Of a stretch of 14,523 nt of DNA, positions 1 through 7,275 are shown in pieces. The notes under the pieces were generated by a model that searched no databases, was not told where the DNA came from, and worked only from the letters and a program-made list of their open reading frames with translations. The DNA is from Spartobacteria bacterium (GTDB lineage Bacteria; Verrucomicrobiota; Verrucomicrobiia; Chthoniobacterales; Chthoniobacteraceae), in assembly GCA_025355595.1 (NCBI GenBank), contig JANXZI010000300.1:1-14523 (forward strand), read 5' to 3'. Within the stretch, counting starts at the first letter, position 1; the number at the start of each line of letters is the position of its first letter. A program made the position numbers and the translations under genes.

Positions 1-2097
1 GGCGAACTCCTGGAAAAAGCGCACTACAGCCGCCGCCGGTTGGACGACACGGTGTCGAAGCAGTTCCTGAAAAATTATCTCGAGCGACTGGACTACAATC
101 ACCTGTTTTTCACGCAGAAGGACGTGGATGGTTTTTCCGCGAAGTATGCGACGACGCTCGATGACAGCATCATGGCTGGCGACCTCGTTCCGTCGGTGAA
201 GATGTATGACGTGTATCGGAAGCGCGTGGAGGATCGCGTGGTGAAGGTAAAGGCACTGCTCAGCGAGAAGTTCGACTTTGGCGGCACACGCAGCGTGGAG
301 GTGAACCGGCAGAAATCGCCGTGGCCGAAGGACGAGGCCGAGGCCGACCAGATTTGGCGCGACCGCATCGAGGGCGAACTGCTCGACCGCACGCTGGCCA
401 ATGACAAGGTGGAGACGCCCGTGAAGGTCGTCACGCGCCGCTACGAGCAATTGCTGCGCGGCCTGCACGAGCAGTCGAATGAGGACGTGATGGTCGGATT
501 CCTCAGCGTGCTCTGCGAGACGTACGACCCGCACTCGGAGTACATGAGCCGGTCGCAGATGGACAATTTCAACATCAACATGGGGCTGAAACTGCGCGGC
601 ATCGGCGCAGTGCTCGTGAGCGAGGAAGGCTACGCGAAAATCCGCGAGCTGATCCCCGGAGGTCCGGCGGATCTGAGCGGGCGCATCAAGGTCGGCGACC
701 GTGTCAGTGCCGTCGCACAGGGCACCAGTGGCGAGTTCGTCGAGGCCGTGGACATGAAGCTCGACAAGGTCGTGGAAATGATCCGCGGCAAGGAGGACAC
801 CATCGTGCGGCTGCGGATGATTCCCGCGAACGCGACGGATCCCTCCGCGCGCAAGGTCGTGGAAATCACGCGCAAGGAAGTGAAGCTCAAGGAGCAGGAG
901 GCGAAGGCCGAAATCGTCGAGCGCAAGAAGGCTGACGGCACCACGCAGCGCATCGGCTGGATCATCCTGCCGTCCTTTTATGCGGACATGACGAAGACCG
1001 GCAGCAAGAGCACGACGAAGGACATCCTCGTGCTGCTCGAGCGGCTGAAGAAGGAGCACATCCAGGGCCTCGTGATGGATCTGCGGCGCAATGGCGGCGG
1101 TTCGCTGGAGGAGGCCGTGAACCTCACGGGACTCTTCATCAAGAGCGGCCCGGTGGTGATGGCGCAGGACAGCAACGGACGCAACTCGGTGCTGCGCGAC
1201 AAGGACAAGGCGCTGCACTACGACGGCCCGATGCTCGTGGTGACGAACAAGCTGAGCGCATCCGCAAGCGAGATTTTTGCCGCCGCGCTACAGGACTATA
1301 ATCGCGCGGTGGTCGTCGGCGACTCGACGACCTTCGGCAAGGGCACCGTGCAGACGATGGTCGAACTGTCGAACATCATCCCGCTTTCGCTGAGCGCGAA
1401 GGCCACCGGCAACGAGGCCGGTGCGCTGAAGCTCACCATCCAGAAATTTTACCGCATCTCCGGCGGCTCCACGCAGCTCCAGGGCGTGGCCGCAGATGTG
1501 AAGCTGCCATCGCTCTGGGATCAGGCGGACATTGGCGAGGTCGCGCTGAAAGGCCCGATGCCCTACGACACGATCCCGGCCGCGACTTACGACAAGTGGG
1601 AGCTGCCACTCTTCAAGCCTGAACTCAAGCAGCGCTCCGCCAAGCGCATCGCCGCCGACGAGGAGTTCCAGTGGATCCTCGAGGACATGGCGCGCATGAA
1701 GAACCGCGTCGCGGAGAACAAGGTCTCCCTGAATGAAAAGGCCCGCCGTGCCGAACTCGTCGATGACAAGGCGCGCAAGGAAAAGCGCACCGCCGAGCGC
1801 GCGAAGCTGAAGCACACCGAGGAGAAGGTGTTCGCGATCACGCTGGACAACGCGGCCGATCCGGAACTCCAGATCAAGAAGGAGAAGAAGATCGTGAAGG
1901 AGACCACCAAGAAGGACGGCGACACGAAGCCCGCCGACAGCGAAGACGAGGACGGTGAACTCGCCGCCGAAGATGCAGCCGCGAAGGTCGATCCGATCCG
2001 CAACGAGAGCATCAATATCCTGAACGACCTGATCGAGCTGAGCCGCACGCCGCCCGCGACAGCCTCGACGGAAAAAACAACGGCTGCGTCGAAGTGA
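1..2097 (+). CDS. prc: Tail-specific (C-terminal processing) protease Prc/Tsp, 5'-truncated by window edge
   Basis: S41A serine protease of the Prc/Tsp type, which in well-studied bacteria acts in the periplasm and degrades or trims proteins from their C-terminus. The frame is open from base 1 (GELLEKAHYSRRRLDD...), so the true start and any signal peptide lie outside; the TTG at 40 is only the first start-like codon. Seen in order: the N-terminal Prc helical domain (YLERLDYNHLFF, SPWPKDEAEA, YDPHSEYMS), a PDZ domain at about 560-870 (GIGAVLV, GGPADLSGRIKVGDR), and the S41 core with DLRRNGGGSLEEAV near 1078-1119. The catalytic serine lies in SASASE (1255-1272) and the general-base lysine in TFGKGTVQ (codon 1339-1341). 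TIQKFYRISGGSTQLQGV and a charged C-terminal DUF3340-like region follow. About 698 codons are present, close to the full family length. E. coli Prc aligns by eye along its whole length. Identification is firm; substrates are unknown. Confidence 0.95.
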   Translation, partial: GELLEKAHYSRRRLDDTVSKQFLKNYLERLDYNHLFFTQKDVDGFSAKYATTLDDSIMAGDLVPSVKMYDVYRKRVEDRVVKVKALLSEKFDFGGTRSVEVNRQKSPWPKDEAEADQIWRDRIEGELLDRTLANDKVETPVKVVTRRYEQLLRGLHEQSNEDVMVGFLSVLCETYDPHSEYMSRSQMDNFNINMGLKLRGIGAVLVSEEGYAKIRELIPGGPADLSGRIKVGDRVSAVAQGTSGEFVEAVDMKLDKVVEMIRGKEDTIVRLRMIPANATDPSARKVVEITRKEVKLKEQEAKAEIVERKKADGTTQRIGWIILPSFYADMTKTGSKSTTKDILVLLERLKKEHIQGLVMDLRRNGGGSLEEAVNLTGLFIKSGPVVMAQDSNGRNSVLRDKDKALHYDGPMLVVTNKLSASASEIFAAALQDYNRAVVVGDSTTFGKGTVQTMVELSNIIPLSLSAKATGNEAGALKLTIQKFYRISGGSTQLQGVAADVKLPSLWDQADIGEVALKGPMPYDTIPAATYDKWELPLFKPELKQRSAKRIAADEEFQWILEDMARMKNRVAENKVSLNEKARRAELVDDKARKEKRTAERAKLKHTEEKVFAITLDNAADPELQIKKEKKIVKETTKKDGDTKPADSEDEDGELAAEDAAAKVDPIRNESINILNDLIELSRTPPATASTEKTTAASK

Positions 2098-2118
2098 GGC
2101 CCCGCTGATCGCGGGGCC
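2098..2118. terminator. Perfect 8-bp hairpin between convergent genes
   Basis: GGCCCCGC (2098-2105), loop TGATC, GCGGGGCC (2111-2118). It begins at the base after the prc stop codon and ends six bases before the stop of the opposing gene at 2125. Neither strand has a T-run after it, so it is a terminator-like structure, possibly shared by both transcripts, rather than a canonical intrinsic terminator. Confidence 0.6.
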
Positions 2119-2124
2119 GGCAAG

Positions 2125-2826
2125 TTACAGCGCGCGGCGTTCAGTGCTGTTCAGCCCTCGGATCGAGTCGAGTGTCGAGCGCACCTGCGAGAGCAGCTTC
2201 TCCTGCGTGTAGGGCTTCGGCAGGAAGCCGCGCAACCCCTGGCTGAGCATCGCGCGCACTTTGTCCTGCTCGGCAAATCCGCTGCTCAGCATCACGGCCA
2301 CCTTGGGCTTGATCTCGCGGAGCGCGTCGAACACCTCCGAGCCGTCCATGATGGGCAGCGTAAAATCGAGGATGACGAGATCCACCTGATCGTTGAGCTG
2401 CTTGAAAATTTCCAGCGCCTGGAAGGGCTCCGAGGAGGTGACGACGCGGTAGCCGGCGTCGGTGAGCATGCGTTTCGCGATGGCCACAATGAGCGGCTCG
2501 TCGTCAATGATGAAGATCAGTTCCTTCGTCCCCGCCGGATTTTCGATCGCTACGGCGGACTGCCGCGAGCCCGAAGGTGCGGCCGGCGCGGTGCTCACAG
2601 GCTCCGGGGCGTGGTGCTGGAGACCGCCGAGCCTCGCGGCAAGCTGGGCGGTGACATTTTTCGCCCGGTCGAGGCTGGTCCGCAGAAAAGCAAAATAGCG
2701 CATCCCCTCGGGGCTGGCCCCGCACATCGGCTCGAGGACGCTGGAAGATTCCGAGATGACTTGGAGCAGGTTGTTTAAGTCGTTCGCGGCCGTCTGGAGC
2801 CATTGGTTGTCGGTGTTTGCGGGCAT
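2125..2826 (-). CDS. Receiver-domain protein with degenerate histidine-kinase DHp-like N-terminus
   Basis: A 233-residue two-part signalling protein. Residues 100-220 are a complete response-regulator receiver domain: acidic pair D108/D109 (FIIDDEP), phospho-acceptor D154 in LVILDFTLPIMDG, S182 in the switch position (VMLSSG) and K204 in GFLPKPYT. Residues 8-68 resemble the dimerization helices of hybrid histidine kinases of the AHDFNNLL class, but here the segment reads AANDLNNLLQVI, with Asn15 (bases 2782-2784) in place of the phosphorylated histidine. No ATPase domain follows; a Pro/Ala-rich linker (70-98) joins the two parts. By family knowledge REC is phosphorylated by a separate kinase; I infer that the N-terminal helices dimerize or dock on such a kinase. 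There is no DNA-binding output domain. The ATG at 2826 has no clear Shine-Dalgarno sequence. The Nudix gene lies upstream on the same strand across a 148-base gap, which may hold its own promoter. Confidence 0.9.
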   Translation of the reverse strand: MPANTDNQWLQTAANDLNNLLQVISESSSVLEPMCGASPEGMRYFAFLRTSLDRAKNVTAQLAARLGGLQHHAPEPVSTAPAAPSGSRQSAVAIENPAGTKELIFIIDDEPLIVAIAKRMLTDAGYRVVTSSEPFQALEIFKQLNDQVDLVILDFTLPIMDGSEVFDALREIKPKVAVMLSSGFAEQDKVRAMLSQGLRGFLPKPYTQEKLLSQVRSTLDSIRGLNSTERRAL

Positions 2827-2974
2827 CGTTGTCTGTTTTTCGTGTCATCCGGTTCGGACCGCGTCGCTTCCCCTGCATGGCACGAAGAAACCGCGCGCGA
2901 ATCCCGCCGGCTGCTGCGACGTTAAGCATTTTCGGGACTGGTTGCCCAACGAAAAATCGGAGTCGGCCAGCGGC

Positions 2975-3433
2975 TTAGATGGAGATCCCGAAAAAATCAT
3001 GGAAGACCGCGGCATACACGTCGCGCTTCATCTCTGGCAGCCACTGGCGCCGGAAGTCCTGCGGCGCGATCCATCTCCACGCGCGGAACTCGGGGTGCTC
3101 GGTCTCCACGTTGATCTTCGAGTCCATACCGAGAAACTCGCACAGGAAATACGTCTGGTCTTTCCCGTCGTGACCGCGCTTTTTTCCGCCGTTGAAAAGG
3201 TAGCGGTAGCCGTCGCGCCGACTCACGATTTTGAAGTCTTCGGCATCGATCGAAATCTCCTCCCATAGCTCGCGCACGAGCGCCTCCTCGGGAGTCTCAT
3301 CCTCGTCAATGCCGCCCTGCGGAAATTGCCACGCGCCCGGGATCGTCGAGCGCTCGCAGATCAGGATTTTTCCGTCGCGGTTGCGCAGGATGCCTGCGAC
3401 GTTCGGCTGATAAGTTGGCTCGGACTTGCTCAT
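2975..3433 (-). CDS. RppH-like Nudix hydrolase
   Basis: A 152-residue single-domain Nudix hydrolase. The opening YQPNVAGILRNRDGKILICER and the segment GAWQFPQGGID match the RNA pyrophosphohydrolase / diadenosine-polyphosphate hydrolase branch (RppH, YgdP, plant Ap4A hydrolase), whose members remove pyrophosphate from 5'-triphosphate RNA or cleave dinucleoside polyphosphates. The Nudix box spans residues 40-62: G40, E46, then RELWEEISI, with the metal-binding glutamates E55, E58 and E59 intact; the usual last Gly of the box is Ser61. Length is typical for bacterial RppH. YRYLFNG and KDQTYFLCEF fit the family core, and WRWIAPQDF is the usual C-terminal piece. The ATG at 3433 puts seven residues before the conserved YQPNV, as in RppH; it is interlocked with the start of the divergent gene. 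RNA versus dinucleotide substrate cannot be decided from sequence alone. Confidence 0.9.
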   Translation of the reverse strand: MSKSEPTYQPNVAGILRNRDGKILICERSTIPGAWQFPQGGIDEDETPEEALVRELWEEISIDAEDFKIVSRRDGYRYLFNGGKKRGHDGKDQTYFLCEFLGMDSKINVETEHPEFRAWRWIAPQDFRRQWLPEMKRDVYAAVFHDFFGISI

Positions 3434-3902
3434 GAATTTGAAAAAGACAGCGCTGCTGCTCGCCGGGATTCTGCTTCTTACGGCGCTCTGGCTGTGTTGG
3501 TGGCTACGTGCAGAACGGCAGATTCCCCGCGCGCAGGCAAGGTTTCTGTCAGCGATCGAGCGGCGTGATTTCGCCGCGATGGCCGGCTTGATCGCCGCCG
3601 ACTACCGTGACCGCTGGCAGCAGGACAGGGCGACCGTCGTCGCGCAGTGCCGCGAGGTCTTCATGCAGTTCGCCACGCTCACGATCCGGCGCGAGGCCCG
3701 CGGGCTGCGCGCGGAATCCGGCAGTGCATTCCTTTCGGAAAAAATCACGCTTGCCGGAATCGGCGGCCCCTTCGCGATGGCCGCGCGCGACACCGTGAAC
3801 GGACTTCGCGCGCCGTTCGTCACCGAGTGGCGGCGGCGCAGTTGGAAGCCGTGGGACTGGGAATTGAAATCCGTCTCACACCCGGAACTGGATCTGCCGT
3901 GA
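3432..3902 (+). CDS. Membrane-anchored small protein, possible NTF2-like fold
   Basis: A 156-residue protein that opens with a clear signal anchor: MNLKKTALLLAGILLLTALW, two lysines then about 20 hydrophobic residues, followed by CWWLRAERQ. There is no convincing signal-peptidase site or lipobox, so a single-pass inner-membrane anchor with the rest outside the cytoplasm is likely. The soluble part begins AIERRDFAAMAGLIAADYRD and ends TEWRRRSWKPWDWELKSVSH. That pattern, an opening helix with a 'D-F-x-x-hydrophobic' run and a closing strand with aromatic residues, resembles small NTF2/SnoaL-like domains, but this is a fold guess, not an identification. I chose ATG 3432 over the in-frame TTG at 3426 because it puts MNLKK directly before the hydrophobic stretch. 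The start overlaps the Nudix start on the other strand. No Shine-Dalgarno sequence is obvious. Function is unknown. Confidence 0.75.
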   Translation: MNLKKTALLLAGILLLTALWLCWWLRAERQIPRAQARFLSAIERRDFAAMAGLIAADYRDRWQQDRATVVAQCREVFMQFATLTIRREARGLRAESGSAFLSEKITLAGIGGPFAMAARDTVNGLRAPFVTEWRRRSWKPWDWELKSVSHPELDLP

Positions 3903-3973
3903 CGGCGGTGGCGAAGCGGGGCGGGCATTGGATCGCGAGGTAGTGTTTGCACAGTGCGCGCCGACGGGCTTCC

Positions 3974-4552
3974 ATGCGGCCATCCCAGTTCTACATGCGT
4001 ATTTTCCTCCTCCTCCTCGTCCTCTCCGCCTCCGCCTTCGCCCAGAGACCCGGCGGCACCACTGGCGGCGGCACCAGCCCGGCCGGCGCGACGCCCACTC
4101 CCCCACCCACACCGGCTGCGACGGTCCCCGCCACGCGCAACCTCTGGACCTGCACGCTTCCCGGCGGCTCATACCAGGTGCTCGTCTCCGCAATCCTCAG
4201 CGTGAGCCAGCACGAGTACGTCGTGGATGGCGCGGCGCGCGTCACCGAGGTGAATATTGACACCGCCGGGCAATTCGCCGTGCGCTTCTACTACATCGAG
4301 CCTGCGGTGGTCGCCGGCCCCGGCGGCATCGGTGCGGCGACGCTCGGCAAAGTGCAGAACATCCTCACCGATGCCGCGGATCGCAGCGGCAGCGACGCGT
4401 GGAAAAAAGTCGTGAAGAGCTATCCCGCGACGACACACGCGCGCACGGTCGAATACCGCGTGAGCAGCAAGGAATCGCTCACGCAGATTTTCACCAGCGC
4501 CGCTAACAGCCAGGCCACCGGCAAGGCAGGGCAGGCGAACGTCGCGAACTGA
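3974..4552 (+). CDS. Secreted hypothetical protein with Gly/Pro/Thr-rich N-terminus
   Basis: About 192 residues; I do not recognise the family. A Sec signal peptide is clear: MRIFLLLLVLSASAFAQ with an AFA-Q cleavage site. Next comes a low-complexity linker of Gly, Thr, Pro and Ala (about 40 residues), then a folded-looking domain beginning NLWTCTLPGGSYQVLV that includes ISVSQHEYVVDG-like strands and FAVRFYYIEP. The C-terminal part is helical and ends in a polar Gln/Asn/Ala tail. Two in-frame ATGs are possible: 3974 (used here) and 3995, which begins the classic signal peptide directly; neither has a good ribosome binding site. A TTG further upstream at 3947 is unlikely. It follows the membrane-anchored gene on the same strand after about 70 bases and could share its transcript. 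The export prediction is firm; the function is not known. Confidence 0.75.
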   Translation: MRPSQFYMRIFLLLLVLSASAFAQRPGGTTGGGTSPAGATPTPPPTPAATVPATRNLWTCTLPGGSYQVLVSAILSVSQHEYVVDGAARVTEVNIDTAGQFAVRFYYIEPAVVAGPGGIGAATLGKVQNILTDAADRSGSDAWKKVVKSYPATTHARTVEYRVSSKESLTQIFTSAANSQATGKAGQANVAN

Positions 4553-4587
4553 TCCGCAGCCGCCGACGGCAGGAGGCGGGCGGGATG

Positions 4588-4608
4588 GAATGACAAATGA
4601 CGAATGAC
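4588..4608. repeat. Three tandem heptamers, (G/A)AATGAC
   Basis: Three head-to-tail units: GAATGAC (4588-4594), AAATGAC (4595-4601) and GAATGAC (4602-4608), with one mismatch in the middle unit. The repeat lies between two convergent genes and is non-coding. Confidence 0.8.
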
Positions 4609-4650
4609 GCGTCAGCGGTGAACTGATGGGTTCTTCGGACGTGCGCGGGT

Positions 4651-4664
4651 GTGACTGGTGACTG
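4651..4664. repeat. Two tandem heptamers, GTGACTG
   Basis: Exact direct duplication GTGACTG-GTGACTG, followed by another G, about 40 bases from the GAATGAC repeat. Same unit length, and both units share the TGAC core. Confidence 0.7.
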
Positions 4665-4748
4665 GCCAAGAGCCACAAACAGTTGGAAAAGGAGGACTGC
4701 AAATTGCGTCTGCTCAGTCACGCGGATGCGGCTGGAAGGAATTTGCCA

Positions 4749-4763
4749 CCGCGTGAAACGCGG
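4749..4763 (-). terminator. Weak terminator-like hairpin after the Fe-S protein gene
   Basis: CCGCG (4749-4753), loop TGAAA, CGCGG (4759-4763). On the minus strand it starts four bases past the stop codon at 4768-4770. The stem is short and the following minus-strand sequence has only a broken T-run, so this is a weak candidate for the end of the two-gene unit. Confidence 0.35.
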
Positions 4764-4767
4764 CCCG

Positions 4768-7275
4768 TCAGCGTTTCCTGTCCGCGCCGTGCATGACGCG
4801 CTGGAGGAGCTGTTCGCCGGTGAGCCGGTGCGCGGCGTCGTGTGGGCAGGAGGAGACGCAGGTGGGCTGAGGTGTGCTGCGCGTGTTTGCGGAATCGCAG
4901 AGGTCGCAGGTTGCGGCCTTGGGCTGTGCGATGGCGACGGTGCGGCCGGAATTCATGACGTCGGGTGCCTCGTAGATCCGGCGCTGATTCGGGACCATGA
5001 AGATGCTTCCGTAAGGGCAATTTTGCGCGCATAGGCCGCAGCCGATGCAGTGATCCTCGATGACGATTTGCAGGTGCTTGCCGCGATGGATCGAATCCAC
5101 GGGGCAGCCCGTCATGCAGTGAGGGTCGTCGCACGAGCGGCAGGACGTGGCGATGAGCATGTTGCCAAATTGCAGCCCGTCGCGGAGCAGGCGCGTGACG
5201 GGCACGCCGTGCGATTCCGTGCCGTGCCGCTGGACACAGCCGCGCGTGCATTCGTCGCAGCGCGTGCAGAGATCGAGATCGAGCGCGAGGATGCTCCGGC
5301 CCTCGTAAAGTCCCTGCGCCACGTACTCGGCGCGCAGCGGATCGGCCTCGGCATTTTCATGCATGCGCGCGAGCGAGACCTCGATGAGCTTCCGCCGCAC
5401 GGTCGGAAATTTGCGGATCATTTCGAGGAACGTCATCCGGTTCACCCGCGCGAGTTCGACGAAATTCAGTGCCGAGCACGTCGCCATGCGGGCGCCTGCG
5501 GGAATCGCATCGTTCAGCCACTCGCCGGCAGCCTGGAGCTTTTGCGTGAGCATGCCGTCCCCTTCCTCGGCGGTCCTGCGCAGGTCATCGCGGGAGAGCG
5601 CGAGCAGGCCGATCTCGCCGAGGACTGCACCGGGGCCGACGGAGAGGACTTTCGTCTCGCGTTCGTGGGTGCGGACGCCGATTCGCACATGCCCGAGACG
5701 GAGGATATACATCGCATCCGCGAGATCACCCTGCCGGAAAATGTCCTGCCCCGGACTCACGCTGACGAAGCTGATGCGCGGGCGGAGGAATTCCACGACG
5801 CGCTTGAACTCGTCATCGCCGATGCCCTCGAACAGATCGGAATTTCGCAGCGCAGTGTCGAGAGTGCGCTCGCGGTACTTTGCCTCAAATTTTTCCCGCA
5901 GGCTCGGGAGCCGCATCAGCCGGTCGAGGACGTTGCGGCGCAATTCCCAGACCTCGCCGGGCTCGATGGCATTCACGGTGGCATTGCGCGCGCCGCCGGT
6001 GAGGCAGGCCATTTCGCCGAAGATCAGATCCGCCGGCCCAAGCTCGAATGCCACGCCGGACTTCGATGCCTTGCCGCCTTTCACCGCCTGAGTCGCGCCG
6101 ACCTTCACCGCGAGCCGTCCGCCTTTGATCAGAAATGCCGTGTTGCCCGGATCGCCCTCGCGGAAAAGCACGTCGCCCGCGCCGAGCTTCCTGCGAATGA
6201 CGAGGCCCTGCTGCCAAAGCAGAAATTTCGGCGGGATGCCGGCGAAGAGCGGATCGGAAATCAGTTCCGCCGCGGACAGGATTTCCTTCGACTGGTCATT
6301 CGGCGAGACTTGGATTCTCGCGCTGGGCTGAAAAGTGATCGCGCTCGTCGGGCAGGACACCATGCATTCGCCGCACTGCACGCAGCCCGAGTTGCCCATC
6401 GGATCGTTGAGATCAAAACTGATGCCCGCATTGATCCCCTTGCCGGTGCGCCCGACGATGTCATTCGCGCGCACCTCGCCGCAGCCGCGGATGCATCGGT
6501 CGCACAGGATGCACGCGCTGTGATCCACGAGGAAGACCGGCGACGATGCATCGAGCCCGCGCCTGCCGACATTCGGCGGCGGCTGCGGCGCGGGATCGGA
6601 AAATACATCGAGCGCGATCCGCGACGGCTCCGCGTGGCAGCGTCCGACCATGCGGCCGAGTTCGTTGAAAGGCGCGAGTTCTTTTTCGAGCGACGGCGGC
6701 TCGGCGGGCTTGAGATGATCCACGGCGAGGAGTTCCGTGAGCACTTTCACCGTCTGCCGCACGCGGTCGCCGTCGGCGCCCTCGGCATTCATCGTGAAGA
6801 CTTCCATGGCCTCCTTCACCTGATGCTGGCACGCGGGGAGCAACTTGCGCTCGGCGGCGCGCTTCCCACGTTTTTGCCCGTAGATCTGCACGACGCAGAG
6901 GCGGCACACGCCCACGGGCGTCATGTGCGGCTGATGGCACAGCGTCGGGATCGGGATTTTCGCCTCATCGCCGACTTCCTTTACGTAGAGGTGCGCCGCG
7001 GCGTCGTAGATCGTCGTGTAGCGCGGCGTCGTGCGGCCCTCGAAGTCCTGCACGATGTTGCCATCCGCGTCCTTCAGCGGCTCGGCGAGCGGGACCGTCA
7101 CGGGCTGCCCGTCAATCTGGAGCGTGACGGTCTTGCGATAGTCCGCCTCGGTCGGCGAATCGAGGCGCACGAGCTGCCCGTCAATGTCGCGGCTGAAAAG
7201 TCCCTCGTCGTCGTCGCGGACGAAAAGTCCCTCTGGCTCGGGCATCAATGTTCCGTCGTCTGGGCCAGGCATCAC
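4768..7275 (-). CDS. Multi-cluster Fe-S electron-transfer protein with two cyclic-nucleotide-binding domains
   Basis: 835 residues with an unusual domain order. Residues 48-155: NuoG/HndD-type [2Fe-2S] ferredoxin fold (C113, C124, C127, C149). Residues 255-265 and 298-308: two [4Fe-4S] motifs (CILCDRCIRGC, CVQCGECMVSC). Residues about 345-455 and 478-645: two Crp-type cNMP-binding domains; the first has GEMACLTGGARNATV, the second GEIGLL and RMAT separated by an insertion. Residues 670-810: four Cys motifs of the DmsB/HycB class (C670/673/676/680, C712/715/720/724, C743/746/749/753, C790/793/806/810). That predicts one [2Fe-2S] and six [4Fe-4S] clusters. There is no signal peptide or membrane segment, so it is likely cytoplasmic. 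The start is GTG 7275 (AGGAG seven bases upstream) or ATG 7272; either overlaps the stop of the upstream diaphorase gene, implying translational coupling. Role inferred: electron relay from the NuoEF-like subunit to an unidentified partner, gated by a ligand bound to the cNMP domains. Confidence 0.9.
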   Translation of the reverse strand: MMPGPDDGTLMPEPEGLFVRDDDEGLFSRDIDGQLVRLDSPTEADYRKTVTLQIDGQPVTVPLAEPLKDADGNIVQDFEGRTTPRYTTIYDAAAHLYVKEVGDEAKIPIPTLCHQPHMTPVGVCRLCVVQIYGQKRGKRAAERKLLPACQHQVKEAMEVFTMNAEGADGDRVRQTVKVLTELLAVDHLKPAEPPSLEKELAPFNELGRMVGRCHAEPSRIALDVFSDPAPQPPPNVGRRGLDASSPVFLVDHSACILCDRCIRGCGEVRANDIVGRTGKGINAGISFDLNDPMGNSGCVQCGECMVSCPTSAITFQPSARIQVSPNDQSKEILSAAELISDPLFAGIPPKFLLWQQGLVIRRKLGAGDVLFREGDPGNTAFLIKGGRLAVKVGATQAVKGGKASKSGVAFELGPADLIFGEMACLTGGARNATVNAIEPGEVWELRRNVLDRLMRLPSLREKFEAKYRERTLDTALRNSDLFEGIGDDEFKRVVEFLRPRISFVSVSPGQDIFRQGDLADAMYILRLGHVRIGVRTHERETKVLSVGPGAVLGEIGLLALSRDDLRRTAEEGDGMLTQKLQAAGEWLNDAIPAGARMATCSALNFVELARVNRMTFLEMIRKFPTVRRKLIEVSLARMHENAEADPLRAEYVAQGLYEGRSILALDLDLCTRCDECTRGCVQRHGTESHGVPVTRLLRDGLQFGNMLIATSCRSCDDPHCMTGCPVDSIHRGKHLQIVIEDHCIGCGLCAQNCPYGSIFMVPNQRRIYEAPDVMNSGRTVAIAQPKAATCDLCDSANTRSTPQPTCVSSCPHDAAHRLTGEQLLQRVMHGADRKR

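Larger units (their letters stand above)
4553..4767. other. Intergenic spacer between convergent genes, with short tandem repeats
   Basis: This 215-base gap separates the secreted-protein stop from the stop of the leftward Fe-S protein. I see no credible gene. It holds two short heptamer tandem repeats (4588-4608 and 4651-4664), a 4-bp GCCG/CGGC hairpin near 4560, and a 5-bp hairpin beside the Fe-S gene stop. An AGGAGG-like sequence near 4689 precedes only a roughly 30-codon frame with no support. Confidence 0.6.

Noticed and set aside
4702..4797. Small plus-strand ORF after an AGGAGG-like sequence
   Set aside because: About 30 codons from a TTG, ends inside the opposing Fe-S gene, with no recognisable content.
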